In this document: positions 19,023 to 28,340 of the stretch, piece after piece | Layout: every line of letters begins with the position of its first letter | Numbering within the stretch: the stretch's first letter is position 1 | NCBI RefSeq assembly: GCF_038005225.1 | Contig: NZ_JBBOSU010000001.1 | Location: forward strand, 1,910,001 to 1,974,000 | Length of the DNA stretch: 64,000 bases | Source: Solibacillus sp. FSL K6-1523 | Lineage (GTDB): Bacteria > Bacillota > Bacilli > Bacillales_A > Planococcaceae | Direction: 5' to 3' | The notes under the pieces: generated by a model | Databases searched by the model: none | Told to the model about the DNA's origin: nothing | Seen by the model: the letters and a program-made list of their open reading frames with translations, nothing else | Program-made: the position numbers and the translations under genes

Positions 19023-19343
19023 TTGATTACTCAATATAATGAATCTAAAGTTTGTGACAAAGTGGAAACAGCCTATCAATTAATTGGTAAGAAGTGGATG
19101 TGTTTGATCATCCATTCACTAATGGAAGAACCGAAAAGATTTAGTGAAATTAACGCCATTATTCCAGAATTAAGTAAACGTATGCTAACAGAGAGAATGA
19201 AAGAGTTGGAGGAATTTGGCGTTGTTCTGCGAAACGTCATAACAGAGCGGCCTATACGTACAGAGTATTCCTTAACGAGAAAGGGGCATGATTTAGGTCT
19301 ATCCCTTCGAACGGTGGAGAACTGGGCGGAGAAATGGTTGTAA
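19023..19343 (+). CDS. HxlR-family winged-helix regulator
   Basis: TTG start at 19023 with AAGGAGAGG. The 106-residue protein has the family pattern: Cys11 near the N-terminus (KVCDKVETAYQLIGKKW), RFSEINAIIPELSKRMLTERMKELEEFG as recognition region, and EYSLTRKGHDL in the wing. In several HxlR proteins the N-terminal Cys senses electrophiles or disulfide stress; that is family knowledge. Confidence 0.9.
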   Translation: MITQYNESKVCDKVETAYQLIGKKWMCLIIHSLMEEPKRFSEINAIIPELSKRMLTERMKELEEFGVVLRNVITERPIRTEYSLTRKGHDLGLSLRTVENWAEKWL

Positions 19344-19487
19344 ATGAATCGTTTTTATGAAAATATGCAACTGAGTAGATTTATACATAATGGTAGTAAT
19401 GGTGATTAGTATGAGAAAAAGTTGGGCTTAATTGAACTCGCAGCAGCAATATTTACAATTGTGTTAACGGTCTTTTTAATAAAGAAG

Positions 19488-19530
19488 AAAAGGCGAGAAC
19501 CTGTAATTGATAAGGTTTTCGCCTTTTTTA
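19488..19530 (+). terminator. Rho-independent terminator
   Basis: AAAAGGCGAGAACCT pairs with AGGTTTTCGCCTTTT and ends in Ts. A short hydrophobic frame crosses this hairpin but has no convincing start. Confidence 0.85.
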
Positions 19531-19542
19531 TGGTCAAAGAAA

Positions 19543-19647
19543 TTGGCTAGTTACGGCACTATTACGGCTAGTTTTCGATGTATTTTGGCGAGTAGCACTT
19601 CAAAATTGGCTAGTTTATGGAAAAAATTAGCTATTTACTACACGGAA
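19543..19647 (+). repeat. Degenerate tandem array, 5 x 21 bp (TTGGCTAGTT type)
   Basis: Five consecutive 21-base units begin with TTGGCTAGT or a one- to three-base variant (TTGGCTAGTTAC, ACGGCTAGTTTT, TTGGCGAGTAGC, TTGGCTAGTTTA, TTAGCTATTTAC). It starts 13 bases after a terminator. The rest of 19344-19775 has no gene I can support. Confidence 0.8.
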
Positions 19648-19775
19648 ATGGGAAAATCTATTGAAGAATGAGCCGCATCCCACTGCAAGTATCGCAATAA
19701 GAAAACACAAATTACTTAAATGAGATTGAATGGTGTAAAATGGTAAAAAGGATAATCAAAGGGGGAGGTCAGATC

Positions 19776-20324
19776 ATGTTTCCTAAATTACAAACAGAAC
19801 GGTTAGTTTTAAGGGAAATCAAACTTCAAGATGCAACACAGATTTATCAAGTTTTTTCAAATGATGAAGTGACAAAATACTACGGTTTGAAGACATTTAA
19901 TAAGTTGGAGCAAGCTGAAAAGGTAATTGAGGCGTTTGCAACAAGCTTTCAAGAAAAAAGGGGGATTCGCTGGGGGATTGAACTAAAAGGAAAAGCAGGT
20001 TTAATCGGAACAATTGGCTTTAATTTATGGTCACCCGCGCATAGAAGGGCAGAAGTTGGTTATGAAGTTCATCCTGATTTTTGGAGATTCGGCTATACAT
20101 CAGAAGCGTTAACGAAAATCGTTGAATACGGCTTTCAGGAAATGAAGTTGACACGTATAGGCGCGGTTGTTTTTCTAGAAAATGAAGCTTCCAATCAGTT
20201 ATTGTTGAAACAAGGGTTTGAAAAAGAAGGCCAACTGAAAAACTATATGTATCAAAATAATAAGGCGCATGATGTCACGATGTTCTCAAAAATTCTCAAA
20301 AACAATTATAATGAAGTAATATAA
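19776..20324 (+). CDS. GNAT-family N-acetyltransferase (RimJ/RimL-like)
   Basis: ATG 19776 has GGGGGAGG; an earlier in-frame ATG at 19740 lacks one. The 182-residue protein starts with the LQTERLVLREI strand and contains AEVGYEVHPDFWRFGYTSEAL (acetyl-CoA pyrophosphate loop region) and NEASNQLLLKQGFEKEG, as in ribosomal-protein or small-molecule acetyltransferases. Convergent with hmp and separated by a shared terminator. Confidence 0.9.
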   Translation: MFPKLQTERLVLREIKLQDATQIYQVFSNDEVTKYYGLKTFNKLEQAEKVIEAFATSFQEKRGIRWGIELKGKAGLIGTIGFNLWSPAHRRAEVGYEVHPDFWRFGYTSEALTKIVEYGFQEMKLTRIGAVVFLENEASNQLLLKQGFEKEGQLKNYMYQNNKAHDVTMFSKILKNNYNEVI

Positions 20325-20334
20325 ACGCAAAATG

Positions 20335-20372
20335 AAAAAAACGTATTCGCAATTTGTCGAATACGTTTTTTA
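20335..20372. terminator. Bidirectional terminator between convergent genes
   Basis: AAAAAACGTATTCG pairs with CGAATACGTTTTTT, with A and T runs on both sides. Confidence 0.9.
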
Positions 20373-20387
20373 TTTAAAGATTTTAAA

Positions 20388-21548
20388 TTAAGCTTTTGTC
20401 GGAATTTGTAATGCCATTGCTGGTCCGAAAAATTCGTAATGGATTTTTTCAGAAGCAACACCCAGCTCTACTAATTGCTCGATAACAGCTTCCATGAATG
20501 GCGCAGGACCACACACATATACTTCTGAATCTGTTGTCAGAAGTGGTTCAATCATTGCTTTTGTAACAAAGCCTTCTGTATCGCTATAAAGCGCTTTATA
20601 CGTACCATCTAATTGTGTGATTTTTTCTTCGATTGTTTCTTTAAATGCCGCTACTTTTTCGTTACGTGCACATTGAATGAACGAAGCTTTGCGACCTTCC
20701 ATTGTTTTTAACATACTTTGTAATGGTGTAACACCTACACCACCACTAATGAATAATACAGGATTGTCATTATCTACTAATGTGAATACACCAGCTGGAG
20801 CACTTACTTCAAGCGCTGTACCAACTTCAGATGCATGCAAGAAGTTTGAAACAACACCGTTTGGATCATTATCATCTTCACGTTTTACAGAAATACGGAA
20901 ATATTCATCTGTACCTTCTGTAATTGTGTATTGGCGATTCATTAAATATTCTTCGCCTGGTACTTGTACGCGAATACTAATGTATTGACCAGCTGTGAAC
21001 GCAGGAAGTTTCTCACCATCTGCAGGCTGTAAATAGAATGATGTAACCGCATCGCTTTCTACTTCTTTTTTAGCGATTGTAAATCCTTTAAATAAACGCC
21101 AGCCGCCTACATTTTCAGTTGCTTTGTATAAATCTTCTTCGACAGAAATGAATACATCCGCAATCACGCCGTAAGCTTGACCCCATGCATCAATAATTTC
21201 ATCTGTCGCAGCGTCGCCTAAAACTTCTTTAATTGCTTCTAATAAATATTTTCCAACAATCGGATAATGCTCCGGTAAAATACCTAAACTAACATGCTTA
21301 TGCGCGATTTGCACAACAGCAGGTACGATTGCTTCTAAGTTTTCAATGTGTACAGCTGCTGCATAAACAGTATTTGCTAATGCAGTTTGTTGACGATCTT
21401 TCTTTTGGTTCGTGTGATTAAAAATGTTTAATAATTGAGGATTATCATTAAATAAGTTCGAGTAAAAAGTTTTAGTAATGGCTACTCCATGTACTTCCAA
21501 TACCGGTACAGTAGCTTTAATCGTTTCAATTGTTTGTTTTGTTAACAT
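20388..21548 (-). CDS. hmp: Flavohemoglobin, nitric oxide dioxygenase
   Basis: ATG 21548 is preceded by GAAGGGA. The 386-residue protein has an N-terminal globin domain (about 1-137, with the proximal His in [12 protein letters not shown]), a ferredoxin-reductase-type FAD domain with RQYTIT (about 200-205) and an NAD domain with GGVGVTP. It oxidises NO to nitrate with O2 and NAD(P)H. Divergent from nsrR across a region with three matching operator-like sites, so NO-responsive repression by NsrR is expected. Confidence 0.95.
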   Translation of the reverse strand: MLTKQTIETIKATVPVLEVHGVAITKTFYSNLFNDNPQLLNIFNHTNQKKDRQQTALANTVYAAAVHIENLEAIVPAVVQIAHKHVSLGILPEHYPIVGKYLLEAIKEVLGDAATDEIIDAWGQAYGVIADVFISVEEDLYKATENVGGWRLFKGFTIAKKEVESDAVTSFYLQPADGEKLPAFTAGQYISIRVQVPGEEYLMNRQYTITEGTDEYFRISVKREDDNDPNGVVSNFLHASEVGTALEVSAPAGVFTLVDNDNPVLFISGGVGVTPLQSMLKTMEGRKASFIQCARNEKVAAFKETIEEKITQLDGTYKALYSDTEGFVTKAMIEPLLTTDSEVYVCGPAPFMEAVIEQLVELGVASEKIHYEFFGPAMALQIPTKA

Positions 21549-21600
21549 GTTTGAACACGTCCCTTCGAAACCAATATACGACGGATGAATCTTTAAAGCA

Positions 21601-21619
21601 ATATATAAAATGTATCTTT
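21601..21619. promoter_or_regulatory. Candidate NsrR operator 1
   Basis: ATATATAAAATGTATCTTT matches the other two sites in the hmp-nsrR gap and the AT-rich inverted-repeat type known for Bacillus NsrR. Confidence 0.55.
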
Positions 21620-21640
21620 AACAAATTTGACACAAACCGG

Positions 21641-21658
21641 TATATAAAATACATCTTT
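21641..21658. promoter_or_regulatory. Candidate NsrR operator 2
   Basis: TATATAAAATACATCTTT, 40 bases from site 1 (about four helical turns). Confidence 0.55.
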
Positions 21659-21674
21659 AACAAAATCGACACAT

Positions 21675-21695
21675 AGATGTATTTAAAATACTTCT
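21675..21695. promoter_or_regulatory. Candidate NsrR operator 3
   Basis: AGATGTATTTAAAATACTTC, the most palindromic of the three sites, close to the nsrR side. Confidence 0.6.
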
Positions 21696-21768
21696 TTGAA
21701 AATGAGCCCTTGTAGTCGAACTTTTTAAAGAAAATGTTATACTAATAAATAGAAAGATGGTGGTAGAC

Positions 21769-22212
21769 GTGCGTTTAACAGTATACACGGATTATTCTTT
21801 ACGTACGCTCATGTATTTAGGTGTTCGAGGCCAAGAGCATTTAGCAACAATACAAGAAATTGCAGACGCCTATCAAATTTCAAAAAATCATTTAATGAAA
21901 GTTACGTATGATTTAGGGCAGCATGGTTATATTGAAACGATTCGCGGTCGCGGTGGCGGAATTCGATTAGCAATGGCTCCTGAAGAAATAAATATTGGCG
22001 GGGTCGTAAGGAAAACAGAAGAAGACTTCCATATCGTGGAATGTTTTAATCCAGAAAGTAACTTATGTAAAATTTCTGCAGAATGTCAGCTAAAAGGTGC
22101 TTTATATAAAGCATTACAGGCTTATATTGCGGTGTTAGATTCTTACACACTTGCGGATGTCATCACAACAAAAGATGCGTTAGCCGAATTATTTGGCATA
22201 ACGAGAAACTAG
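21769..22212 (+). CDS. nsrR: NsrR, Rrf2-family NO-sensing repressor
   Basis: I choose GTG 21769 because NsrR proteins begin MRLTxYTDYSLR; an ATG at 21757 would add four residues. The 147-residue protein has the Rrf2 winged helix and three cluster-binding Cys spaced C-x7-C-x5-C (CFNPESNLCKISAEC). The Fe-S cluster reacts with NO and releases DNA. Its neighbour hmp is the standard target. Confidence 0.92.
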   Translation: MRLTVYTDYSLRTLMYLGVRGQEHLATIQEIADAYQISKNHLMKVTYDLGQHGYIETIRGRGGGIRLAMAPEEINIGGVVRKTEEDFHIVECFNPESNLCKISAECQLKGALYKALQAYIAVLDSYTLADVITTKDALAELFGITRN

Positions 22213-22426
22213 TAAACGAATAATAGTTTACTAGTTTTTTTATTGAAAAAGAAATGAGATACTTCTTATTAAAATAGTGTGTAGGTACATCGACTGGAAA
22301 TGTTATTGTTAAATCATGACTATTTGCTAAAAAAATGAAGGATTTCTATATTTAAATAGAAATTTACTCTGTTAACATAAAGTGAAGTTCGATAAAATAG
22401 AAGTAATGGAAAAAGGTGGTGAAAAC

Positions 22427-23173
22427 ATGAAGAAAGCAATCTTTATTACAGGGGCGACGAGTGGAATTGGGTTAGAAATGACAAAGCAATTGATTGCACA
22501 AGGGCATACGGTTTATGCAACAGGTCGAAATCAGAGTGCATTAAACTCATTGGAGCATTTAGGTGCGGTCGCTATTCAGGCAGACCTACGCAATTCGGTT
22601 GATATTGACCGTATCGTTAACTTACTACCTGCGATTGACGTGGCCATTTTAAATGCCGGTTTAGGCTATTTTGCGAACGCTTTTGATTTGCGAGATGAAG
22701 AAGTTGATCAAATGCTGGAACTCAACGTAAAGGCGCCGATTTATTTAGCGAAGCGTTTAGCACCTCGAATGATAGAGCGAAAAAGTGGTCATTTTATTTT
22801 CGTCGGTTCACAGGCGGGAAAAGTGGCAACAAAAAAAGCGAGTGTTTATGCAGCGAGTAAGCATGCAATTACGGGGTTCGTCAATGGGTTACGCTTGGAG
22901 CTTGCTGAATACAAGATTGTAGTTACTGGTATCTACCCTGGACCAATTGATACCCCATTTTTACAAAAAGCGGATGCGACCAATGCTTATCGCGATGCTA
23001 TTAGTAAATTTTTGATCCAGCCAAGTAAAGTAGCAAATGAAGTTGTCAAAGCAATCGAAACGAGGCCGCGAGAAGTAAATTTACCGCGCATCCTCGGAGT
23101 CACGAGTAAAATGTATGCAGTAGCCCCAAAAGTGGTGGAGTTTTTAGGTAGTGGTTTTTTTAATAAAAAATAA
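22427..23173 (+). CDS. Short-chain dehydrogenase/reductase
   Basis: ATG 22427 has AAAGGTGGTG. The 248-residue Rossmann protein has the cofactor motif TGATSGIG (residues 8-15), NAG (about 82-84), and Ser/Tyr/Lys catalysis as VGSQAG...YAASK. Sequence style is that of YqjQ-like NADP-dependent SDRs. Substrate unknown; monocistronic. Confidence 0.9.
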   Translation: MKKAIFITGATSGIGLEMTKQLIAQGHTVYATGRNQSALNSLEHLGAVAIQADLRNSVDIDRIVNLLPAIDVAILNAGLGYFANAFDLRDEEVDQMLELNVKAPIYLAKRLAPRMIERKSGHFIFVGSQAGKVATKKASVYAASKHAITGFVNGLRLELAEYKIVVTGIYPGPIDTPFLQKADATNAYRDAISKFLIQPSKVANEVVKAIETRPREVNLPRILGVTSKMYAVAPKVVEFLGSGFFNKK

Positions 23174-23354
23174 TAACAAGTACATTATTTTTAAAATCAA
23201 ATCATTAAAAGATGCATAGTATACATAATGCAGTAAATCAGTTATTTGTAACGACCCTTGTAATCAACTATTACAAGTTTACGAATGTTGGAATTTAGGG
23301 AATAAGGAAAACGTATAGAACGTATAAATTGAATGAGAGAAGGTAAATGAAGAA

Positions 23355-24857
23355 ATGAAAAAAAGCGTTATGATTGGAATTATTGTGGCAGTGCTTGCAC
23401 TTGGTGGAGGGGCAACAGCCTTTTTCATGTTTAACAAATCGGCAAAGCAGCAATATTTCCTTGCAGAAACAAAAACGATGGAAAAATCAATTGAGCTTTT
23501 CCAACAGAAGTATGCCAATGAATTTGCATGGTATGATAAATCGAAAAATGATATGACGGAATATGTGATGGAATTATCGGCAAATCCAGGTGAAGATATA
23601 TTCGGTATTTTAGATCCACAAATGGTTGATATTATTGAAAACTCTTCAATAAAAATGACGACGCAATCGGATATGAAAAAAGGTGAAATCCTGGCAAAGC
23701 TCGATGCGAATGTGATGGATATTGAATTTAACGATTTTATTATGTATTTTACTACTGAAAAATTACTCGTTTCAGTTCCATTTTTAAAAGATACAATTCA
23801 ATTGAATGACAAAGATTTTGGAAATGTAATGCGTATGATCGATCCAAGCTATGAGGGTCAAGAAACAATAGGGCTGGATCAAATGGTGGGGCAAAACCCT
23901 GTATATTCAGACGAAGTGTCAGAGCATTTGAAAAAGGAATATTTGATGTATTTCTATAATGAACTTCCTGAAGATGCCTTCACAATTGGGAGTAACGAAG
24001 AAGTAACAGTTGGCGATAAAAAGCTAACGGGTGAAAAGGTTACAATGAAATTAACAGAGCAACAAGTGAAAGATCTATTTGTGAAAGTGTTAGAAAAAGC
24101 GAAAAAAGATGATAAGTTAGATGATTTAATAAAAACAATGTATGAGCAAAGTTCTGGTATGGCTGTATCGACACTTGATATCGATTTCTCAAAAGAGATG
24201 GATACAATGTTTGAAGATATGATTCAAGGAATTAAAGATGCAAGCATGCCAAATGGTTTAACTTCAGAAATATGGCATCAAAAAGATTTAATTGTTCAAC
24301 GTCATTTTGAAATGTCATTTGGAGAAGATAAAGTTGTCATTGATGGCAAACAGTCAATAGAAGATGCACAACAAATTTTTGAATATGCACTTGGTGATGG
24401 AACGGATAAAGTGACTGTTACAGGTGATTTAACTTGGAAAGACCAAAAAGCATTAGATACCGTTACTGTGAAAGTGGACGGAGAAGCTGGAGTCCTACAA
24501 TACGACGGGGATGAATCATTAAAAGGGGATACGCGTACTTTTACAAGAACGATTACATTTGATGATGACTATTCAAACTTCGCGATGGATTGGTCAGGAG
24601 AAGCAAAGCATGAAAAGGATCAAATGAAGGTGGATCATCAGTTTGTCATTGCAATGGATGACAGCGATTTACTTGATCTCAATGTAAACCAAACGGCAAA
24701 AGTCATTAAAGAAGTGAAATTTGATGCGGGCGAAAACGTAATCAACATTGGTGAAATGGACCAAGAAGCATTCGATAAGTATTTTAATGAAACTTTATAC
24801 GAACAGGCAGAAAATTGGATGGCGATTAAGTTCCTTGAATTTGAAAATCTGTTCTAA
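23355..24857 (+). CDS. Membrane-anchored extracytoplasmic protein, function unknown (DUF6583-like)
   Basis: ATG 23355 has GAGAAGG. Residues 5-27 form a signal anchor, and the remaining 470 residues are a hydrophilic, acidic extracellular region built of repeating beta-rich segments. No catalytic motif is visible. The style matches the DUF6583 group of Bacillaceae, which is a family guess. The stop codon touches repeat R3. Confidence 0.7.
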   Translation: MKKSVMIGIIVAVLALGGGATAFFMFNKSAKQQYFLAETKTMEKSIELFQQKYANEFAWYDKSKNDMTEYVMELSANPGEDIFGILDPQMVDIIENSSIKMTTQSDMKKGEILAKLDANVMDIEFNDFIMYFTTEKLLVSVPFLKDTIQLNDKDFGNVMRMIDPSYEGQETIGLDQMVGQNPVYSDEVSEHLKKEYLMYFYNELPEDAFTIGSNEEVTVGDKKLTGEKVTMKLTEQQVKDLFVKVLEKAKKDDKLDDLIKTMYEQSSGMAVSTLDIDFSKEMDTMFEDMIQGIKDASMPNGLTSEIWHQKDLIVQRHFEMSFGEDKVVIDGKQSIEDAQQIFEYALGDGTDKVTVTGDLTWKDQKALDTVTVKVDGEAGVLQYDGDESLKGDTRTFTRTITFDDDYSNFAMDWSGEAKHEKDQMKVDHQFVIAMDDSDLLDLNVNQTAKVIKEVKFDAGENVINIGEMDQEAFDKYFNETLYEQAENWMAIKFLEFENLF

Positions 24858-25103
24858 TCAATTACGCCTCGGCGTAATTGCGTCCAGATTTTTTCGAGCT
24901 TGCTCGAAAAACTTCTCTTAAAAAATCTGTGACATCCGCTGGGGCTTGGGCCAACACGATGTTGGTCACTTAGGCGTTGCCACACGATGTGGCGTTCTTA
25001 GCCTAAGTTCCTTTATTCAGCTGGGGTTGTACCCCACTTAATAAATTTGCATATTCGGCATTCATCCTCCACTTATTGAAGTAGTGGACGTCCGCTGAAT
25101 TAA
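24857..25103 (-). repeat. Modular hairpin repeat, copy R3 (full length)
   Basis: Minus-strand copy; its 3' end ATCAATTACGCC shares the last base of the preceding gene's stop codon, and its 5' end TTAATTCAGC lies 23 bases before the ABC permease start. Same module order as R2; the stem around the GCCACATCGTGTGGC hairpin reads CTTAGGC / GCCTAAG. Confidence 0.9.
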
Positions 25104-25126
25104 GTTAAAGAAATCAGGTGATGAAG

Positions 25127-26341
25127 ATGAAAAACTTTGTATTTTTCACACATCAATACTTGAAACAAATGAAGAAGAAGTGGTGGAAACTGCTTCTTCT
25201 TTTCGTGTTTCCATTGATGATAATTGCACTTTCCATCCTAGCAATAACACCGTTCTTATTGCAAAATGAACAGCAGAAAATATCGATTGCCATTGTCAAT
25301 GAAGATTCTGCGAGTGAAAGTCAGCTTTTAACACAATTGATTGTGACAATTTTGAAAGAAAATACATATGTACAGGCAGAGCTTCTCTCAATGGAAGAAG
25401 CCGAAATGCGGATAAAACAAAATGACAGTACGGCTGCGATTATTTTTCCAAGTAATTTTGCTACGGATTTATATGAAGGCACTTCCGTAAAACTTTACGT
25501 GCTCGGCAACCCCGAAGAAAAAACGCAAAGTATGGTCGTCAATGAACTTGTAGAAACGATTGCTCGCTATATTGCATCTGCACAGGCAAATATTTTGACG
25601 GTGTATCATTATGCGAAAGATACATCGATTTCACCCGAAGAGCTAGAAAATTTGAAGCTTGAGCTCTTAATGGATTTTACATTTTATACAATGGGGAAAA
25701 GCAAGATTTTACGTGAATATGAATGGGTTTTGCAGCCATTTGAAAATCCAATGCATTACTTCTCTTTTGCTATTTTATTTTGTTTAACAATCATTTGGTC
25801 GATTTTACTGTTTGTATTTCTATCGAAGCAAACATCGAAAAGCTTACAAGTACGCTTAAAATTGGCCGGTGTTGCATTTTGGCAGGAGCATGTTGCGCGG
25901 ATTTTCACGACGTTTATGACTGTGTTTCTCCTTTCGAATGTCTTTTTCGTTATCGGACTTGCGCAATTGGAGGCCCATTATTTTGCGCTAGATTATATGA
26001 GGATTTTCCTATTTGTCAGCTTGCTTATCCTGCTAACAATCGTTTTATGTGCCATTTTCGATGTTATTTTCCATTCGGGTAAAATAAAACTACTCATTTC
26101 GTTACTTTTATGCGTGTTTCTTATAGCTGTCAGTGGGGCAATTTTCCCGACAATCTATTTCCCTTATAGTATGCAGCAACTGTTCCCGTATTTTTATCCA
26201 TTTGATATTTGGAAATGGTTGACGGATCTTATTTTTGAAGAGCGTAATTATGCATCTTATACAAAAAGTGGATTGCTGCTCCTGTTAGCATTCGCTTTGT
26301 ATAGTAGCATTATTTATATAAAAGGGAGGTTGGCACGTTGA
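25127..26341 (+). CDS. ABC-2 type transporter permease (first of two)
   Basis: ATG 25127 follows AGGTGATG; GTG 25118 and ATG 25121 are possible alternatives. The 404-residue protein has one N-terminal membrane segment (about 20-42), a large extracytoplasmic domain beginning ISIAIVNEDSAS, and five or six segments in the C-terminal half. This matches drug- or lipid-type ABC-2 exporters of the YhgE/YbhR class. It is the first gene of a three-gene operon whose members overlap. Confidence 0.85.
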   Translation: MKNFVFFTHQYLKQMKKKWWKLLLLFVFPLMIIALSILAITPFLLQNEQQKISIAIVNEDSASESQLLTQLIVTILKENTYVQAELLSMEEAEMRIKQNDSTAAIIFPSNFATDLYEGTSVKLYVLGNPEEKTQSMVVNELVETIARYIASAQANILTVYHYAKDTSISPEELENLKLELLMDFTFYTMGKSKILREYEWVLQPFENPMHYFSFAILFCLTIIWSILLFVFLSKQTSKSLQVRLKLAGVAFWQEHVARIFTTFMTVFLLSNVFFVIGLAQLEAHYFALDYMRIFLFVSLLILLTIVLCAIFDVIFHSGKIKLLISLLLCVFLIAVSGAIFPTIYFPYSMQQLFPYFYPFDIWKWLTDLIFEERNYASYTKSGLLLLLAFALYSSIIYIKGRLAR

Positions 26342-27462
26342 AAACATTCCTTTTTACAAGAATGCTCCTGTTGAAAAGGCATTCGCTTTCTATTTTACTA
26401 TGGCTATTCATGCCACTCATTTTAACGGTTGTGATTGTACACTGGGGGAATGCCGCTGCCCAGGATGCACAAATACCAATCGCTATTGTGGATGAAGATA
26501 ATAGTGAGCTATCCCAAGCATTCATTCAGGAATTACAGCAAATCGATCTTTTAACAATTCAGTTGATGAGCAAGCAAAAAGCGCTCTATGCATTAGAGAA
26601 AAATCAGCTAGATAGCGTATTTATTATAAAGCGCAATTTTGAAAAACAATTGCGCAATAATAAACGAGATCAGTTGATTGAGGCATATTCGACGAATCGT
26701 TCGTATTTTTATTTTGCGGTCAAAGAAAATATTAGTTCTCTTGCACAGCGCAAGGCGATACAAGCAAAAGCGGCACATGAAGTGAAGAGCTTATTAAAAA
26801 AATATGACAGTGCTATTCACTGGTCATTCGATGAAATCGTGGCACAAGGACAAAAACGCGAGGAACGCTATGAATTATTGACAGTGGAATTTTCCTATTT
26901 TAATGAAAATGAATCTTCTACCCCTACCGAAAAAACCAATTTACTGGCTTCGTGGGGCATTTGGGCATTTTTTACGCTCATTTCAACCTTTTATTTATTC
27001 GATTGGGTTATTAAAGAATCGAATCACCCAGTTGTTGTGCGCTGGTTGCAATGTAAAGTTTCGTACACCGCCTATTTTTTCAGTACATTAGGGATTTATT
27101 TATTCGTTATGCTCCTTGTTGATTTTTTGACGTATCGAATAATTGAAACGCAATTTTTATGGTCGCAAGTTTTAGCTATTGGCGTTTTTCGATTGTGTTG
27201 TGCTGCACTCGCTCTATTCGTTGCTGTTCATATGAAAATAACGACGAGCTATTACTTTATTACACTAATCTTTTCATTATTGCTCGCACTAATTGGAGGC
27301 TCATTTATCCCAATGGAAAGACTTTTTGCGAAATGGCCTTTAATGAGTGAACTGAGTCCCATTTATGCATTATTACAATGGGATATATCTCTTGTTTGGA
27401 CTGTTTTTATCGTATTAATATGCATGTATGTGTATCGAAAGGAGTCGAGCCGATTTGCTTGA
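26338..27462 (+). CDS. ABC-2 type transporter permease (second of two)
   Basis: TTG start at 26338 overlaps the previous stop by four bases and has AAAGGGAGG. The 374-residue protein has the same plan as its neighbour: a membrane segment at about 18-38, a PIAIVDEDNSE extracytoplasmic domain, then a C-terminal membrane bundle. The two permeases probably pair as a heterodimer. Confidence 0.85.
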   Translation: MKTFLFTRMLLLKRHSLSILLWLFMPLILTVVIVHWGNAAAQDAQIPIAIVDEDNSELSQAFIQELQQIDLLTIQLMSKQKALYALEKNQLDSVFIIKRNFEKQLRNNKRDQLIEAYSTNRSYFYFAVKENISSLAQRKAIQAKAAHEVKSLLKKYDSAIHWSFDEIVAQGQKREERYELLTVEFSYFNENESSTPTEKTNLLASWGIWAFFTLISTFYLFDWVIKESNHPVVVRWLQCKVSYTAYFFSTLGIYLFVMLLVDFLTYRIIETQFLWSQVLAIGVFRLCCAALALFVAVHMKITTSYYFITLIFSLLLALIGGSFIPMERLFAKWPLMSELSPIYALLQWDISLVWTVFIVLICMYVYRKESSRFA

Positions 27463-28126
27463 AGTGAAAAACATATCAAAAAAATACCGCAATCATGAAA
27501 TTTTGCAAAATGTTTCGATGAATATTACCCGTGGTGAAGTGGTCGGGCTTGTTGGACAAAATGGCGTAGGGAAATCGACCTTTTTGCAAATTGTTGCAAC
27601 GGCGATGAGTGCCAATTCAGGTGATTTGCTGCTAGACGGCCTTTCTTATAATGGCAATTTAAAAGCGATACGCCGCCAAATTGGCTATGTTCCTCAAGAG
27701 GTTGCATTGTGGGATCAATTAACCGTTCGAGAAAATATGCTGTTCTTTTCAAAGTTAAGTTGGAGGAAATTATCTGAAGAACAATGTCGCGCAATTTGTG
27801 TAAATATGCAATTACATGAATGGGATAAGCAAGTTAGTAAGCTATCAGGCGGCATGAAACGCAAGCTTAATATCGCATTAAGCCTTATTGATGATCCGCA
27901 GCTTCTATTATTAGATGAGCCGACAGTTGGCATTGATTTAAAATCAAAAACAGAAATTGCTCGCTTCCTCACGCAGCAAGCAAAAGAACAGCAAAAAATG
28001 ATTCTTTACACGTCTCATGATATGGAAGAAATTACGACATACTGTGACCGCGTTTATATAATAGGAGAGGACCCATTTTATTATGACTATTTACAGGGAA
28101 AAGGAATTGCTATCGAAAAAATGTGA
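27455..28126 (+). CDS. ABC transporter ATP-binding protein
   Basis: TTG 27455 has AAAGGAG at the right spacing and overlaps the permease stop by eight bases; an upstream ATG at 27428 lies before that site. The 223-residue ATPase has Walker A GQNGVGKST, signature LSGGMKRK, Walker B LLLLDEP and a His switch (YTSHDMEE). It powers the two adjacent permeases. Confidence 0.93.
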   Translation: MLEVKNISKKYRNHEILQNVSMNITRGEVVGLVGQNGVGKSTFLQIVATAMSANSGDLLLDGLSYNGNLKAIRRQIGYVPQEVALWDQLTVRENMLFFSKLSWRKLSEEQCRAICVNMQLHEWDKQVSKLSGGMKRKLNIALSLIDDPQLLLLDEPTVGIDLKSKTEIARFLTQQAKEQQKMILYTSHDMEEITTYCDRVYIIGEDPFYYDYLQGKGIAIEKM

Positions 28127-28340
28127 AATATCTTCATCCTCTGTGACAAAACGTATTTAGCATGAATAAACGGATTTAACGAGTATTCTGAAAACCGCTT
28201 AGAATGATTGTTTTCAGATATAGCGAAAGAGTTAAAAAATTTATATAAATACAGTTGCGTTTATTTTTATTCCATGTTATTATTCGTGTATAAACAATTA
28301 ATAGAATGTATAAACATACATAAAGGTGGAGGCAATTAAC

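Noticed and set aside
19420-19555. Small hydrophobic frame with a basic tail
   Set aside because: No clear start or binding site, and its 3' half is the terminator hairpin.
19543-19647. Possible CRISPR array
   Set aside because: Units are contiguous 21-mers without spacers and there are no cas genes in the window; the same holds for 31203-31307 and the GAAA tract.
28255-28320. ArgR boxes before argG
   Set aside because: AT-rich stretches resemble ARG boxes, but none matches well enough to list as a site.
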